Shown here: in pieces, positions 26,448 through 36,281 of the stretch
How positions within the stretch are numbered: the first letter of the stretch is position 1
Layout of the letters: each line of letters starts with the position of its first letter
DNA from: Mycolicibacterium boenickei
GTDB taxonomy: Bacteria; Actinomycetota; Actinomycetes; Mycobacteriales; Mycobacteriaceae
Direction of reading: 5' to 3'
Length of the DNA: 64,000 bases
NCBI RefSeq assembly: GCF_010731295.1
Contig: NZ_AP022579.1
Span: 496,001-560,000, forward strand
Position numbers and translations under genes: made by a program
The notes under the pieces: model-generated
What the model saw: only the letters and a program-made list of their open reading frames with translations
Told to the model about the DNA's origin: nothing
The model's database searches: none

Positions 26448-27468
26448 CGTGACCTCTCCCCCGTCGCGGACTCAGGGATGCTGACCCTGATCCGACATCC
26501 CGTATCGGTGTCCATCACTTCGATGACACCGCCGTGCAATTCGACTGCCCACCGTGCGATCGCCAGACCCAGACCGGTGCCGCCGTCGGAGGTGGCACCA
26601 CGGGTGAATCGTTCGAAAACCCGCTCACGTTCGGAGGGTGCGATGCCCGGCCCCTGATCGGTCACCTCGATCCGCAGACCCGATGCCTCACGTGTCGCCA
26701 GCACGGTCACCCGGCCACCGGCCGGGCTGTGCCGAATCGCGTTGTCCACCAGGTTCACCACAACCTGCCGCAGCCGCGCCGGGTCCGCCACGGCCTTGAG
26801 GTCCGGCGGCGACACCTTGAGCGCCACCGGCACGTCGGTCGCCGATACGGAGACGTGCTCGACGGCCTCGCGCAGGAACTCGTCGACATCGAACCTGCTG
26901 ATCTGCAACGGGATTGCGCCGCCTTCGACGCGCGACAGGTCGAGCAGGTTGGTCACCAGCTCACCGAGGCGTTCGGTTTGAGACAGCGCCATCCGCATAG
27001 TCTCGGGATCGGGTTCGACGACCCCGTCCACCACGTTCTCCAGCACGGCCTGCAACGCAGTGATGGGCGTGCGCAGCTCATGGGACACGTTGCCGATCAA
27101 CCCGCGCCGATACTCGTCGGCCGCACCGAGATCGGCCGCCATCTGATTGAATGCCGTTGCCAATTGGCCGATTTCGTCGCGCGAGGTGGCGCGTACCCGC
27201 AGGCTGTAATCACCGCGGGCCATGGCCCGCGCCGCCGCGGTCATCTGCCGTAGCGGCGACGTCATGCCGTGGGCGAGGAACTGCGTCAGGATCAGCGACG
27301 TGGCGAGCGCAGCCAGCAGCGCATACCGGAACTGCCAGCTGGCGCCGACCCAGAACGTGAACGAGGCCAGCAGGATCGCCCCACCTACCAGCAGGCCGGT
27401 CTTGACCTTGAACGATGCGAACGGGTCCAGTGGTCTGGGTAGCCGGTCCCAGAACTCGGCGATGGCGC

Positions 27469-27472
<4 letters not shown>
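26444..27472 (-). CDS. Two-component sensor histidine kinase with minimal external loop
   Basis: 342-aa kinase. Two membrane helices (about residues 25-43 and 50-68) are joined by only about six residues, so there is no extracellular sensor domain. HAMP follows (ARAMARGDYSLRVRATSRDEIGQL), then the H-box with His131 (NVSHELRTPITAL), N-box NLVDNAIRHSP, and ATP-lid glycines VTDQGPGIAP and GGTGLGLAIAR. It overlaps the response regulator gene by 4 bp. The layout suggests signal sensing within the membrane or through a partner, most plausibly the DUF4153-like protein encoded next. Confidence 0.88.
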
Positions 27473-28134
<662 letters not shown>

Positions 28135-28239
28135 AGATCTGAGCGTAAGCGCAGGTTGTGGCGCTTATCGGCAGTGATTGTGAAGATCCCGTGGAGGTAA
28201 ACGCCGCCAGGAGGTCATTCCCGTCGATACACTCCGCGC

Positions 28240-29100
28240 GTGGCCTTGAAGCCGTGGGACGGTGACCGACCCCAGACTCCACGTACGGTGCTCAAGCAGG
28301 ACATCGTCTCGGCCCGCGGCTTGTCGTTCAACTTCGTCAGCGAACGGATATCCGCACCCACCGATTGGTGCAGCGTCGACGCCACCAACCACGTGATGTA
28401 CGTATATCGGCACGGAGCTATGCGCTCGATGGAGACGCTGCTCGACTGGGGCCCTTCAGGACGTGTTCCGCCCAGCGCGGGAGACATCTGGTGGAAACCT
28501 GCCGGCCTTGCCTGCGCAGCACTGGTTCAAGGCGACACTGCGGGATACTGCGAGATCTCCATTCCTGGTCGTGCGATTGGCGATGCGGCTTTGATTCCTC
28601 GGGTCAAATATCGAAATCCGCTGATCCATAATCTCGTTGAGGAGATCTGCAGCGTTGCCGGTCGCGAGGACACGCTCGCTCGGTTACTTCAAGAATCTTC
28701 GGCAGAGACACTGCGACTGCTCATCGTCGACGCCCACACCGTAGGCCGGCAACGAAAGCGTGACGAGCGACGGTCTCTGGACGCCGCCACTCAGGCGGCG
28801 ATCGTCGAGTACCTGAGCGACGGTTTGGACTCCGAGATCAGCGTGGACTCGCTGGCCCGGCTGGTCGGGATGCCCGTCGACACGTTCATCAAGGCATTCC
28901 GGCAGGCCTTCCACACCACGCCGTATCAGTTCCTGCTGGATCGCCGGATCGAGCAGGCCAAGACCCTACTGGTGACAACCTCTCTGTCGATGACAGAAAT
29001 CGGCTCTGCGGTGGGCTTTCCGAACCCGAGTCACTTTGCCGCCACGTTCGGACGTCGTGTCGGTCTGTCGCCTCGCGCCTACCGCCGGTCAGCGCGATAG
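28240..29100 (+). CDS. AraC-family transcriptional regulator
   Basis: 286-aa protein with a C-terminal AraC double HTH (residues about 180-283): DSLARLVGMPVDTFIKAFRQAFHTTPYQFLLDRRIEQAKTLL and MTEIGSAVGFPNPSHFAATFGRRVGLSPRAYRR. The N-terminal 170 residues resemble a cupin-type effector domain (GAMRSMETLLDWGPSGRVPP) but have no clear ligand motif. GTG start, divergent from the response regulator. Its target is unknown; the GjpA-like gene 200 bp downstream is the closest candidate. Confidence 0.82.
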   Translation: MALKPWDGDRPQTPRTVLKQDIVSARGLSFNFVSERISAPTDWCSVDATNHVMYVYRHGAMRSMETLLDWGPSGRVPPSAGDIWWKPAGLACAALVQGDTAGYCEISIPGRAIGDAALIPRVKYRNPLIHNLVEEICSVAGREDTLARLLQESSAETLRLLIVDAHTVGRQRKRDERRSLDAATQAAIVEYLSDGLDSEISVDSLARLVGMPVDTFIKAFRQAFHTTPYQFLLDRRIEQAKTLLVTTSLSMTEIGSAVGFPNPSHFAATFGRRVGLSPRAYRRSAR

Positions 29101-29301
29101 ACCCTGATACAGGGCCGAATCCCGCATTCACCTCACCCCTACGCCTTCCCGAGCCACTAGATCGGAATCGTTGCGGATTGAAGGAACTGAAACGTGTTCC
29201 ACAAGAATTGAAAAGTAGCCAAGAATTGAAAAGCTTTCTCAGCTGACTCTCAGATACCTTCGCCCGGTCACTGACGCCTAGTGCCCTCAGAAGGGGTTTT
29301 G
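29101..29301 (+). promoter_or_regulatory. Control region of the GjpA-like gene with repeats
   Basis: It contains an inverted repeat GGAAC-N8-GTTCC at 29183-29200 and a perfect direct repeat AAGAATTGAAAAG at 29203-29215 and 29221-29233 (18 bp apart). It is AT-richer than its surroundings. These are candidate regulator sites for the downstream gene; the regulator is unknown. Confidence 0.5.
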
Positions 29302-30618
29302 ATGCATACAGCGCTACGTCCATTCTCCACGGCTGCCATAGCCCTGACCGCGGCGAGCGTGGTCGCCGTCGCGCCCATTGCGGCACCCCTGCCTGAAGCC
29401 CAACTACCGGCGATCTCGTCGGCCTCGGTGCAGCTCACCGCCTCCACCTTCGTCGACCCGGTTACCAGGTGGATGCAGGTCTTCGAAGCGACCTCCGCCA
29501 ACCTCACCACCATCGGCGACTACGTAGAGCTATTTCCCGAACTGTCACTACCGGGCATGCTGGACCTGTTCGAAGCGAAGCTGCAGGGCTATGGGAACGA
29601 TCTGTTCGGCAACCTCCCGCAAGTTGTGGAGGCCCTGCAACGTTGGGCCGCGACCACCGTCACCACCGGGCTGCAGACCGCTTTTGAACAGCTGGCGTCA
29701 GGTCAGCCCCAGGCGGCCATGACGACATTCCGAAGCACCGTGATGTCGTTGATTTCAACCAGCTCACCACTGTTCGGACTGGTGGGCTTCCTCACGGTGC
29801 CGACCGATGTCATGCAAGACATCACGGACCTTACCAAGGCGTTTATACAGCCGATACAGCTGCTTTCGGTCGTCAATCCCGTCCTGAACCTGGCCTGGTC
29901 CCCTGTCGTCTCAGCCAGCATCACCGCGCAGAAGTTGGTCGATGCCATTGAGGCAGGCGATGCGATGGGAGCGCTCGGCGCAGTGCTCAACGCTCCCGCC
30001 GACGCTGTCGATCACTTCCTGAACTCGCCCGGCGGCCTGGTGCAAGCACGCAGGATCGGTTCGACTACCTTGATTTCCGGGGGTCTGCTGGTATCGCTCC
30101 TGATCAAAGTTCCGCGGGCGATCATGGCCAATGTCACGCCGCCGAACACGTCCGTTGCCGCCACCTCGGTGGCCAACACCGATGTCGGGTCCGGAACGAT
30201 GGTGTCGCTCGATGCCAACACGCCCGCCGAACTCCCCGCAGGCACCAGCGCTCCGGTCGGGGCGCATCAGCCAACGGCCGAGCCCGCGGCTGACCCAGCA
30301 CCCACGGACGACACCACCGAGGTTGACGCTCCCGCCGCAGCGACCGTCAGTTCCAATGGTGCAACCGACCTTTCGGCCGGAAACAAAGCAGAACCCGGCA
30401 AGATCGGCACCACTTCAAGCCGGCCTGCCCAGCAGATCCGTACCTCAGTGGAGAGTGCGGCCAATGAAGTCAACAAGGGACTCAACGACATTCGCGACGG
30501 CATCGAGAACTCGGTCAGCGGGCTGAAAGACCGAATCAGCAAGAAGGCCACCACTAGCAAGGCCAGCAGCAGCGCGAAGGACGCAGCCGGTAGCTCCGAC
30601 TCCGGCAGCGACAGCTAG
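29302..30618 (+). CDS. GjpA-like secreted/outer-membrane protein with GATDL tail
   Basis: 438-aa exported protein of the mycobacterial group annotated as GjpA-like porins. The signal region is STAAIALTAASVVAVAPIAAPLP, then a mostly helical, Ala/Leu/Val-rich body (LTASTFVDPVTRW..VVEALQRWAATTV), a Pro/Ala/Thr linker at 305-345, and a charged tail beginning GATDLSAGNKAEPG and ending in Ser/Asp repeats. ATG at 29302 follows AGAAGGGG; an upstream GTG at 29281 is less likely. Porin function is known only for the Gordonia namesake; here it is a family label. The tail resembles those of the first two genes in the window. Confidence 0.65.
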   Translation: MHTALRPFSTAAIALTAASVVAVAPIAAPLPEAQLPAISSASVQLTASTFVDPVTRWMQVFEATSANLTTIGDYVELFPELSLPGMLDLFEAKLQGYGNDLFGNLPQVVEALQRWAATTVTTGLQTAFEQLASGQPQAAMTTFRSTVMSLISTSSPLFGLVGFLTVPTDVMQDITDLTKAFIQPIQLLSVVNPVLNLAWSPVVSASITAQKLVDAIEAGDAMGALGAVLNAPADAVDHFLNSPGGLVQARRIGSTTLISGGLLVSLLIKVPRAIMANVTPPNTSVAATSVANTDVGSGTMVSLDANTPAELPAGTSAPVGAHQPTAEPAADPAPTDDTTEVDAPAAATVSSNGATDLSAGNKAEPGKIGTTSSRPAQQIRTSVESAANEVNKGLNDIRDGIENSVSGLKDRISKKATTSKASSSAKDAAGSSDSGSDS

Positions 30619-30625
30619 CACCACA

Positions 30626-30667
30626 CAATGCGGCCCCTGCCCGGAGTTCCGGACAGGGGCCGCATTG
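30626..30667. terminator. Hairpin between the GjpA-like gene and ipdF
   Basis: A 19-bp stem (30626-30644 / 30649-30667) with one mismatch and loop AGTT, between convergent genes. Confidence 0.85.
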
Positions 30668-30678
30668 CAGGAACCAGA

Positions 30679-31470
30679 TCAGGCGCGCTGGCTGGAAACC
30701 GAGATGACCTCGCCGGTCAGGTAGCTCGAGTAGTCGCTGGCCAGGTAGGCGATGGTGGTGGCGATCTCCCACGGCTCGGCCGCGCGGCCGAACGCCTCAT
30801 CCGAGGACAGCCGGTCCAGCAGCGCCGCGTCGGCGGACTTCTCCAGGAACTTGTGCCGGGCGATGCTCGGTGAGACGGCGTTGATCCGGACCCCGAACTC
30901 GACGGCTTCGATTGCGCTGCAACGGGTCAGCGCCATGACACCGGCCTTGGCCGCGGCGTAGTGCGACTGCGAGTGCTGCGCGCGCCAGCCCAGAACACTG
31001 GCGTTGTTGACGATCACGCCGCCGTGCTCGACGTCGCGGAAGTAGCGCAGGGCAGCGCGGGTGGCCCGCATGACCGAGTTCAGCGTGACGTTGAGGACGC
31101 GGTCCCACTCTTCGTCGGTCATGTCGATCAGCGGGGTCTCGCCACCCAGGCCGGCGTTGTTCACCAGCACGTCCAGGCGGCCCATCTTTTCGACCGACCG
31201 GGCGAAGAGCGCGTCGACGGCCTCGGTGGAGGTCACGTCGCAGACCACGGCCTCGACCCGGCCCAGGCCAAGCTCGGCCAGCTGATCGCGGGTCTCGTTC
31301 AGGCGCCGCTCGTGGTAGTCGGACACCACGACGTCGGCACCCTCAAGCAGGGCGCGCCGAGCGGTGGACGAGCCGATGCCGGTGCCGGCGGCGGCGGTCA
31401 CGAGAACGACCTTGCCCTTGAGCAGGCCGTGGCCCTCAACCTCTTTGGGAGCTACGGAGAGATCACTCAT
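30679..31470 (-). CDS. ipdF: SDR dehydrogenase/reductase IpdF
   Basis: 263-aa SDR, the counterpart of Rv3559c. It acts on the hydroxyl/keto group at C5 of HIP-CoA-type bicyclic intermediates. Motifs: TAAAGTGIG cofactor loop, LVNNAGLGG, NNASVLG and catalytic YAAAK. ATG at 31470 overlaps the fadE30 stop (ATGA); the frame runs on upstream only inside fadE30. It is second in the fadE30-ipdF operon under the KstR2 box at 32632. Confidence 0.9.
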   Translation of the reverse strand: MSDLSVAPKEVEGHGLLKGKVVLVTAAAGTGIGSSTARRALLEGADVVVSDYHERRLNETRDQLAELGLGRVEAVVCDVTSTEAVDALFARSVEKMGRLDVLVNNAGLGGETPLIDMTDEEWDRVLNVTLNSVMRATRAALRYFRDVEHGGVIVNNASVLGWRAQHSQSHYAAAKAGVMALTRCSAIEAVEFGVRINAVSPSIARHKFLEKSADAALLDRLSSDEAFGRAAEPWEIATTIAYLASDYSSYLTGEVISVSSQRA

Positions 31471-32615
31471 CCCTTTGCCTCTCGGGGTAGACCGAGCACC
31501 CGCTCGGCGATGATGTTGCGCTGAATTTCGTTCGACCCGCCGTAGATGGTGTCCGACCGCGAAAACAGATAGAGCCGCTGCCACTCGTCGAAATCGCCGT
31601 CTTCCAGCGTCAGCCCGGCCGTTCCCTGCACGTCCATGGCGATCTCGCCGAGTTCGCGATGCCAGTTGGCCCACAACAGCTTCGACACGTTGTCCTGCCC
31701 GGGCTGTTCGACGTCCATGGTGGCCAGCGCGTAGGAACGCATGGCCTGCAGGCCGGTCCACGACTCGGTCAGCCTTTGGCGGATCAGCGGATCGTCGGCC
31801 GCGCCGGTGCGCTTGGCCAGCTCGACCAGGTTCGAGTGCTCGCGGGCGTAGCGGATCTGCTGGCCCAGCGTGGACACCCCGCGCTCGAAGGTCAGCGTGC
31901 CCATCGCCACGCGCCAGCCGTCACCGGGCTGACCGACCACCAGCGACGCCTCGGTGCGGGCATCGTCGAAGAACACCTCGTTGAACTCGGAGTCCCCGGT
32001 GAGCTGGATGATCGGGCGGATCTCAACGCCCGGCTGATCCAGCGGCACCAGCAGATAGGACAGTCCGGCGTGCCGCTTAGAGCCCTTCTCCGTACGCGCC
32101 ACCACGAAGCACCACTGCGCCCAGTGCGCCAGCGACGTCCATACCTTCTGGCCGTTGATCACCCATTCGTCGCCGACCAGCTCGGCCGTCGTCGCCACAT
32201 TGGCCAGGTCACTGCCGGCGTTGGGCTCGGAGTAACCCTGGCTCCACAGCTCGGTGACGTCGAGGATCTTGGGAAGGAAACGCTGCTGCTGTTCGGGGGT
32301 GCCGTACTCGATCAGCGTCGGCCCGAGCAGCTCCTCGCCCAGGTGGTTGACCTTGTCGGGCGCGTTCGCGCGGGCGTACTCCTCGTAGAAGGCGACGCGG
32401 TGCGCGACCGACAGCCCGCGGCCGCCGTGCTCCACCGGCCAGCCGAGGCAGGTCAACCCCGCCGCGGCCAGATGCTGATTCCACGCCCGACGCTCTTCGA
32501 AGGCTTCGTGTTCACGCCCCGGTCCACCCAGGCCCTTGAGCGCTGCGAATTCGCCTACGAGATTGTCTGCGAGCCACTGCCGGACCTCGGCCCGGAACTC
32601 CTGGACCTCTATCAC
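31467..32615 (-). CDS. fadE30: Acyl-CoA dehydrogenase FadE30 of the HIP pathway
   Basis: 382-aa FAD acyl-CoA dehydrogenase (Rv3560c counterpart) that introduces the double bond in the propionyl side chain of the HIP-CoA intermediate. Family signatures: LWSQGYSEPNAGSDLANV, WVINGQKVWTSLAHWA, and C-terminal YGGSNEIQRNIIAERVLGLP. The GTG start lies 16 bp from the KstR2 operator. It is first of a two-gene operon with ipdF, divergent from fadD3. Confidence 0.9.
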   Translation of the reverse strand: MIEVQEFRAEVRQWLADNLVGEFAALKGLGGPGREHEAFEERRAWNQHLAAAGLTCLGWPVEHGGRGLSVAHRVAFYEEYARANAPDKVNHLGEELLGPTLIEYGTPEQQQRFLPKILDVTELWSQGYSEPNAGSDLANVATTAELVGDEWVINGQKVWTSLAHWAQWCFVVARTEKGSKRHAGLSYLLVPLDQPGVEIRPIIQLTGDSEFNEVFFDDARTEASLVVGQPGDGWRVAMGTLTFERGVSTLGQQIRYAREHSNLVELAKRTGAADDPLIRQRLTESWTGLQAMRSYALATMDVEQPGQDNVSKLLWANWHRELGEIAMDVQGTAGLTLEDGDFDEWQRLYLFSRSDTIYGGSNEIQRNIIAERVLGLPREAKG

Positions 32616-32631
32616 CCCTGTAGGCTAACCT

Positions 32632-32645
32632 ACCAAGCACTTGCT
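32632..32645. promoter_or_regulatory. KstR2 operator between fadE30 and fadD3
   Basis: ACCAAGCACTTGCT matches AnCAAGnnCTTGnT exactly. It is centred between starts at 32615 (minus) and 32663 (plus) and so controls both operons. Confidence 0.9.
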
Positions 32646-32662
32646 TTGTTAAGGGAGCATCG

Positions 32663-34207
32663 ATGACGAGCGATCGCCGCACCGTGCCAGCGGTGCTGGA
32701 CCGGGTTGCCGTGGAGTTTTCCGACCATGAGGCCCTGGTTAGCGACCATAAGAGCCTCACGTACGCGGAGCTGCGCGCGCACGTACGCCAAGCCGCGGCG
32801 GCGATGATCGCGCTCGGCGTCCAGCCCGGCGACCGGGTGGCGATCTGGTCGCCCAACACCTGGCACTGGGTCGTGGCCTGCCTGGCCACCCACTACGCCG
32901 GCGCCGAGATGGTGCCGCTGAACACCCGCTACACCGCCAGCGAGGCCACCGACATCCTGGCCCGCACCGAGGCCCCCTTGCTGATCGCCTCGGGCGAGTT
33001 CCTCGGCTCGGACCGCGCCGCCGAACTGGACCGTGACGCACTGCCGGCCCTGAAGCACATCGTGCGGGTACCGATCGAGAAGCAGGACGGGACCTGGGAC
33101 GAGTTCGTCGCCCGCGGGACCGACCTGGACTCCGTCGACGCGCGTGCCGCCGCGGTGCAGCCCGACGATGTCTCCGACATCCTGTTCACCTCCGGCACCA
33201 CCGGACGGAGTAAGGGTGTGCGGTGCGCACACCGCCAGTCGCTCGACGGATCGGCGGCCTGGGCCGAGTGCGGCCAGGTCACCAGCACCGACCGCTACCT
33301 GTGCATCAACCCGTTCTTCCACAACTTCGGCTACAAGGCCGGCATCCTGGCCTGCCTGCAGACCGGCGCGACGCTGTACCCGGTGCTGACGTTCAAGCCC
33401 GACCAGGTGCTGAAAACCATTGCCGAACAGCGCATCACAGTGCTACCCGGTCCGCCGACCATCTTCCAGACGCTGCTGGACCATCCCAGTCGTGCCGACT
33501 ACGACCTGTCTTCGCTGCGCTTCTCGGTGACCGGCGCGGCCGTCGTCCCGGTGGTCCTGATCGAGCGGATGCAGTCCGAACTCGACATCGACATCGTGCT
33601 GACCGCCTACGGGCTGACCGAGGCGGCCGGGTTCGGCACCATGTGCAGCGCCGACGACGACGCGGTGACCGTGGCCACCACCTGCGGCAGGCCGATCGCT
33701 GATTTCGAACTGCGCCTGGATGATTCGGGCGAGGTACTGCTTCGCGGACCCAACGTCATGCTCGGCTACCTCGACGATCCAGAGGCCACCGCGGCGACCA
33801 TCGATGCCGATGGTTGGCTGCACACCGGCGACATCGGCACGCTCGACGCACGCGGCAACCTGACCATCACCGACCGCCTGAAGGACATGTACATCAGCGG
33901 CGGGTTCAACGTGTACCCGGCCGAGATCGAGCAGGTGCTGGCCCGGTTGGACGGGGTGGCGGAATCCGCGGTGATCGGCGTTCCCGACGAGCGGCTCGGC
34001 GAAGTCGGCAAGGCCTATGTGGTGGTCAAGCCGGGCGTGACGTTGGACGAGGCCGCTGTGATCGCTTACGCACGTGAGCATCTGGCGAACTTCAAGGTGC
34101 CGCGATCAGTGGAGTTTTTGGATGTGCTGCCGCGAAATCCGGGCGGCAAGGTGATCAAGCCGGTGCTGCGGAGCAGAGGGACCCGAGAAGGGGTGCAATG
34201 GACCTGA
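32663..34207 (+). CDS. fadD3: HIP-CoA ligase FadD3
   Basis: 514-aa ANL-superfamily acyl-CoA synthetase (Rv3561 counterpart) that activates HIP, the C/D-ring propionate left after ring A/B removal, to HIP-CoA. Its product is the KstR2 ligand. The AMP-binding P-loop is ILFTSGTTGRSKGV (about residue 174), AYGLTEAAGFG is the A5-type motif, and WLHTGDIGTLDARGNLTITDRLKDMYISGG includes the hinge. ATG at 32663. The stop overlaps fadE31, making a five-gene run fadD3-fadE31-32-33-aspB. Confidence 0.92.
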   Translation: MTSDRRTVPAVLDRVAVEFSDHEALVSDHKSLTYAELRAHVRQAAAAMIALGVQPGDRVAIWSPNTWHWVVACLATHYAGAEMVPLNTRYTASEATDILARTEAPLLIASGEFLGSDRAAELDRDALPALKHIVRVPIEKQDGTWDEFVARGTDLDSVDARAAAVQPDDVSDILFTSGTTGRSKGVRCAHRQSLDGSAAWAECGQVTSTDRYLCINPFFHNFGYKAGILACLQTGATLYPVLTFKPDQVLKTIAEQRITVLPGPPTIFQTLLDHPSRADYDLSSLRFSVTGAAVVPVVLIERMQSELDIDIVLTAYGLTEAAGFGTMCSADDDAVTVATTCGRPIADFELRLDDSGEVLLRGPNVMLGYLDDPEATAATIDADGWLHTGDIGTLDARGNLTITDRLKDMYISGGFNVYPAEIEQVLARLDGVAESAVIGVPDERLGEVGKAYVVVKPGVTLDEAAVIAYAREHLANFKVPRSVEFLDVLPRNPGGKVIKPVLRSRGTREGVQWT

Positions 34208-35328
34208 CATTCGACGACGAGACCGAGGCCTTTCGGGCCGAGGTCCGCGACTTCCTGGCGGCGAACCGGGAGCACTTCCCGACGAAGTCGTACGACACCC
34301 TTGAAGGTTTGGAACAGCATCGCCGTTGGGACAAGGTGCTTTTCGACGCAGGCCTGTCGGTGATCGCCTGGCCCAAGGAGTACGGCGGCCGTGACGCCAC
34401 CCTGTTGCAGTGGGTGGTCTTCGAGGAGGAGTACTTCCACGCCGGCGCGCCCGGGCGGGCCAGCGCCAACGGCACCGCGATGCTGGCGCCGACCCTGTTC
34501 GCCCACGGTACCGAGGAGCAGCTCCAACGAGTGCTGCCGAAAATGGCCAGCGGCGAGGAGATCTGGGCCCAGGCTTGGTCCGAGCCCGAGTCGGGCAGCG
34601 ACCTGGCCTCGCTGCGCTCGACGGCCACCAAGGTGGACGGGGGATGGAAGCTCAACGGACAGAAGATCTGGAGCTCCCGCGCACCGTTCGGTGAGCGCGG
34701 CTTCGGCCTGTTCCGCTCCGACCCGGAGGCGCAGCGTCACAAGGGTCTGACCTACTTCATGTTCGACCTCAAGGCGCCCGGCATCACCGTGCGCCCGATC
34801 GCCCAACTGGGCGGGGACACCGGTTTCGGCGAGATCTTCCTCGACGACGTGTTCGTGCCGGACAACGACGTGATCGGCGGCGTGCACGAAGGCTGGCGCG
34901 CCGCGATGAGCACGTCGAGCAACGAGCGCGGTATGTCGCTGCGCAGCCCGGCCCGCTTCCTGGCTCCCGCGGAACGTCTTGTCGCCCAGTGGCAGTCGAA
35001 CCCCGATCCGGTCTTCACCGATCGCGTCGCCGACGCCTGGATCAAGGCCCAGGCCTACCGGCTGCACACCTTCGGCACCGTGACCCGGCTGGCCAACGGC
35101 GGTGAACTGGGCGCCGAGTCCTCGGTGACCAAGGTGTTCTGGTCCGACCTGGACGTCGCGCTGCACCAGACCGCCCTGGACATGCAGGGACCCGATGCCG
35201 AGCTGGTGGACCACTGGACCGAGGGGCTGCTGTTCGCGCTCGGCGGCCCGATCTACGCCGGCACCAACGAGATCCAGCGCAACATCATTGCCGAGCGCCT
35301 TCTTGGCCTGCCCCGGGAGCCGAAGTGA
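34198..35328 (+). CDS. fadE31: Acyl-CoA dehydrogenase FadE31
   Basis: 376-aa acyl-CoA dehydrogenase (Rv3562 counterpart). Signatures: IWAQAWSEPESGSDLASL, WKLNGQKIWSSRAPFGERG and C-terminal YAGTNEIQRNIIAERLLGLP. In mycobacteria steroid FadE proteins usually form alpha2-beta2 complexes, and FadE31 is the full-length partner of the shorter FadE32/FadE33. ATG at 34198 overlaps fadD3 by 10 bp; its end overlaps the fadE32 GTG by 4 bp. Confidence 0.9.
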   Translation: MDLTFDDETEAFRAEVRDFLAANREHFPTKSYDTLEGLEQHRRWDKVLFDAGLSVIAWPKEYGGRDATLLQWVVFEEEYFHAGAPGRASANGTAMLAPTLFAHGTEEQLQRVLPKMASGEEIWAQAWSEPESGSDLASLRSTATKVDGGWKLNGQKIWSSRAPFGERGFGLFRSDPEAQRHKGLTYFMFDLKAPGITVRPIAQLGGDTGFGEIFLDDVFVPDNDVIGGVHEGWRAAMSTSSNERGMSLRSPARFLAPAERLVAQWQSNPDPVFTDRVADAWIKAQAYRLHTFGTVTRLANGGELGAESSVTKVFWSDLDVALHQTALDMQGPDAELVDHWTEGLLFALGGPIYAGTNEIQRNIIAERLLGLPREPK

Positions 35329-36281
35329 ATTTCGAGATCGACGAACAGCAGCGGGACTTCGCGGCCAGCATCGACGCCGCACTGGGCGCCGCCGATGTCC
35401 CGGCTGCGGTACGAGCCTGGGGCGAGGGTGACACCGGGCCCGGCCGCAAGGTGTGGGCACAGCTCACCGACCTCGGGGTGACCGCTCTGCTGGTGCCCGA
35501 GAAGTACGACGGCATCGACGCCAGCCCCGTCGATCTCGTCGTCGCCTTGGAGCGGTTGGGCTACTGGGCGGTGCCCGGTCCGGTGACCGAGTCCATCGCC
35601 GTGGCACCCATCCTGCTCGCGGACGACGAGCGCTCGGCAGCCCTGGCCTCCGGCGAGCTCATCGCCACGGTCGCCATGCCGCCGCAGACACCGCGCGCCG
35701 TCAATGCCGATTTCGCGGGACTGACGCTGCTGGCCGCCGAGGGTCAGGTCGGCGACGCAACTGCGGGCGCCGCCCACGATTCGGTCGACCCGGCCCGGAA
35801 ACTGTTCGACGTCACCGCCTCCGGTGACACGCAGGCCGCTGACACCGCGCGGGCCTACGAGTTCGGGGTCCTGGCCACCGCCGCCCAGCTGGTGGGCGCC
35901 GGCCAGGCCATGCTGGACCAGTCCGTCGAATACGCCAAGCAGCGTGCGCAGTTCGGCCGGATCATCGGTTCGTATCAGGCCATCAAGCACAAGCTGGCCG
36001 ACGTGCTCATCGCCGTCGAACTGGCCCGCCCCTTGGTGTACGGCGCAGCACTGTCACTGGCTGAGGGGTCGGCCGACACCGCCCGCGACATCAGCGCCGC
36101 CAAGGTGGCCGCCGCCGACGCCGCGCTGCTGGCCGCCCGGTCCGCGCTGCAGACCCACGGCGCCATCGGGTTCACCCAGGAACACGACCTGTCCCTGTCA
36201 TTGCTGCGCGTGCAGGCGTTGCGCAGTGCCTGGGGCGATCCGACCGCACACCGTCGTCGACTGCTGGAGGCCCTCTCGTGA
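35325..36281 (+). CDS. fadE32: Acyl-CoA dehydrogenase subunit FadE32
   Basis: 318-aa shortened acyl-CoA dehydrogenase (Rv3563 counterpart). The N-terminal part is brief; the C-terminal four-helix domain is clear (EYAKQRAQFGRIIGSYQAIKHKLADVL, ALQTHGAIGFTQEHDLSLSLLR). Such short subunits pair with a longer FadE to make one active site. GTG start with 4-bp overlaps to fadE31 and fadE33, consistent with coupled expression of complex subunits. Confidence 0.9.
   Translation: MNFEIDEQQRDFAASIDAALGAADVPAAVRAWGEGDTGPGRKVWAQLTDLGVTALLVPEKYDGIDASPVDLVVALERLGYWAVPGPVTESIAVAPILLADDERSAALASGELIATVAMPPQTPRAVNADFAGLTLLAAEGQVGDATAGAAHDSVDPARKLFDVTASGDTQAADTARAYEFGVLATAAQLVGAGQAMLDQSVEYAKQRAQFGRIIGSYQAIKHKLADVLIAVELARPLVYGAALSLAEGSADTARDISAAKVAAADAALLAARSALQTHGAIGFTQEHDLSLSLLRVQALRSAWGDPTAHRRRLLEALS

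Noticed and set aside
32618..32634. TAGGCTAACCTA next to the fadE30/fadD3 KstR2 box, resembling an IdeR box
   Set aside because: Only the right two-thirds of the 19-bp iron box is present; the left part does not match, and iron control of these genes is not expected.
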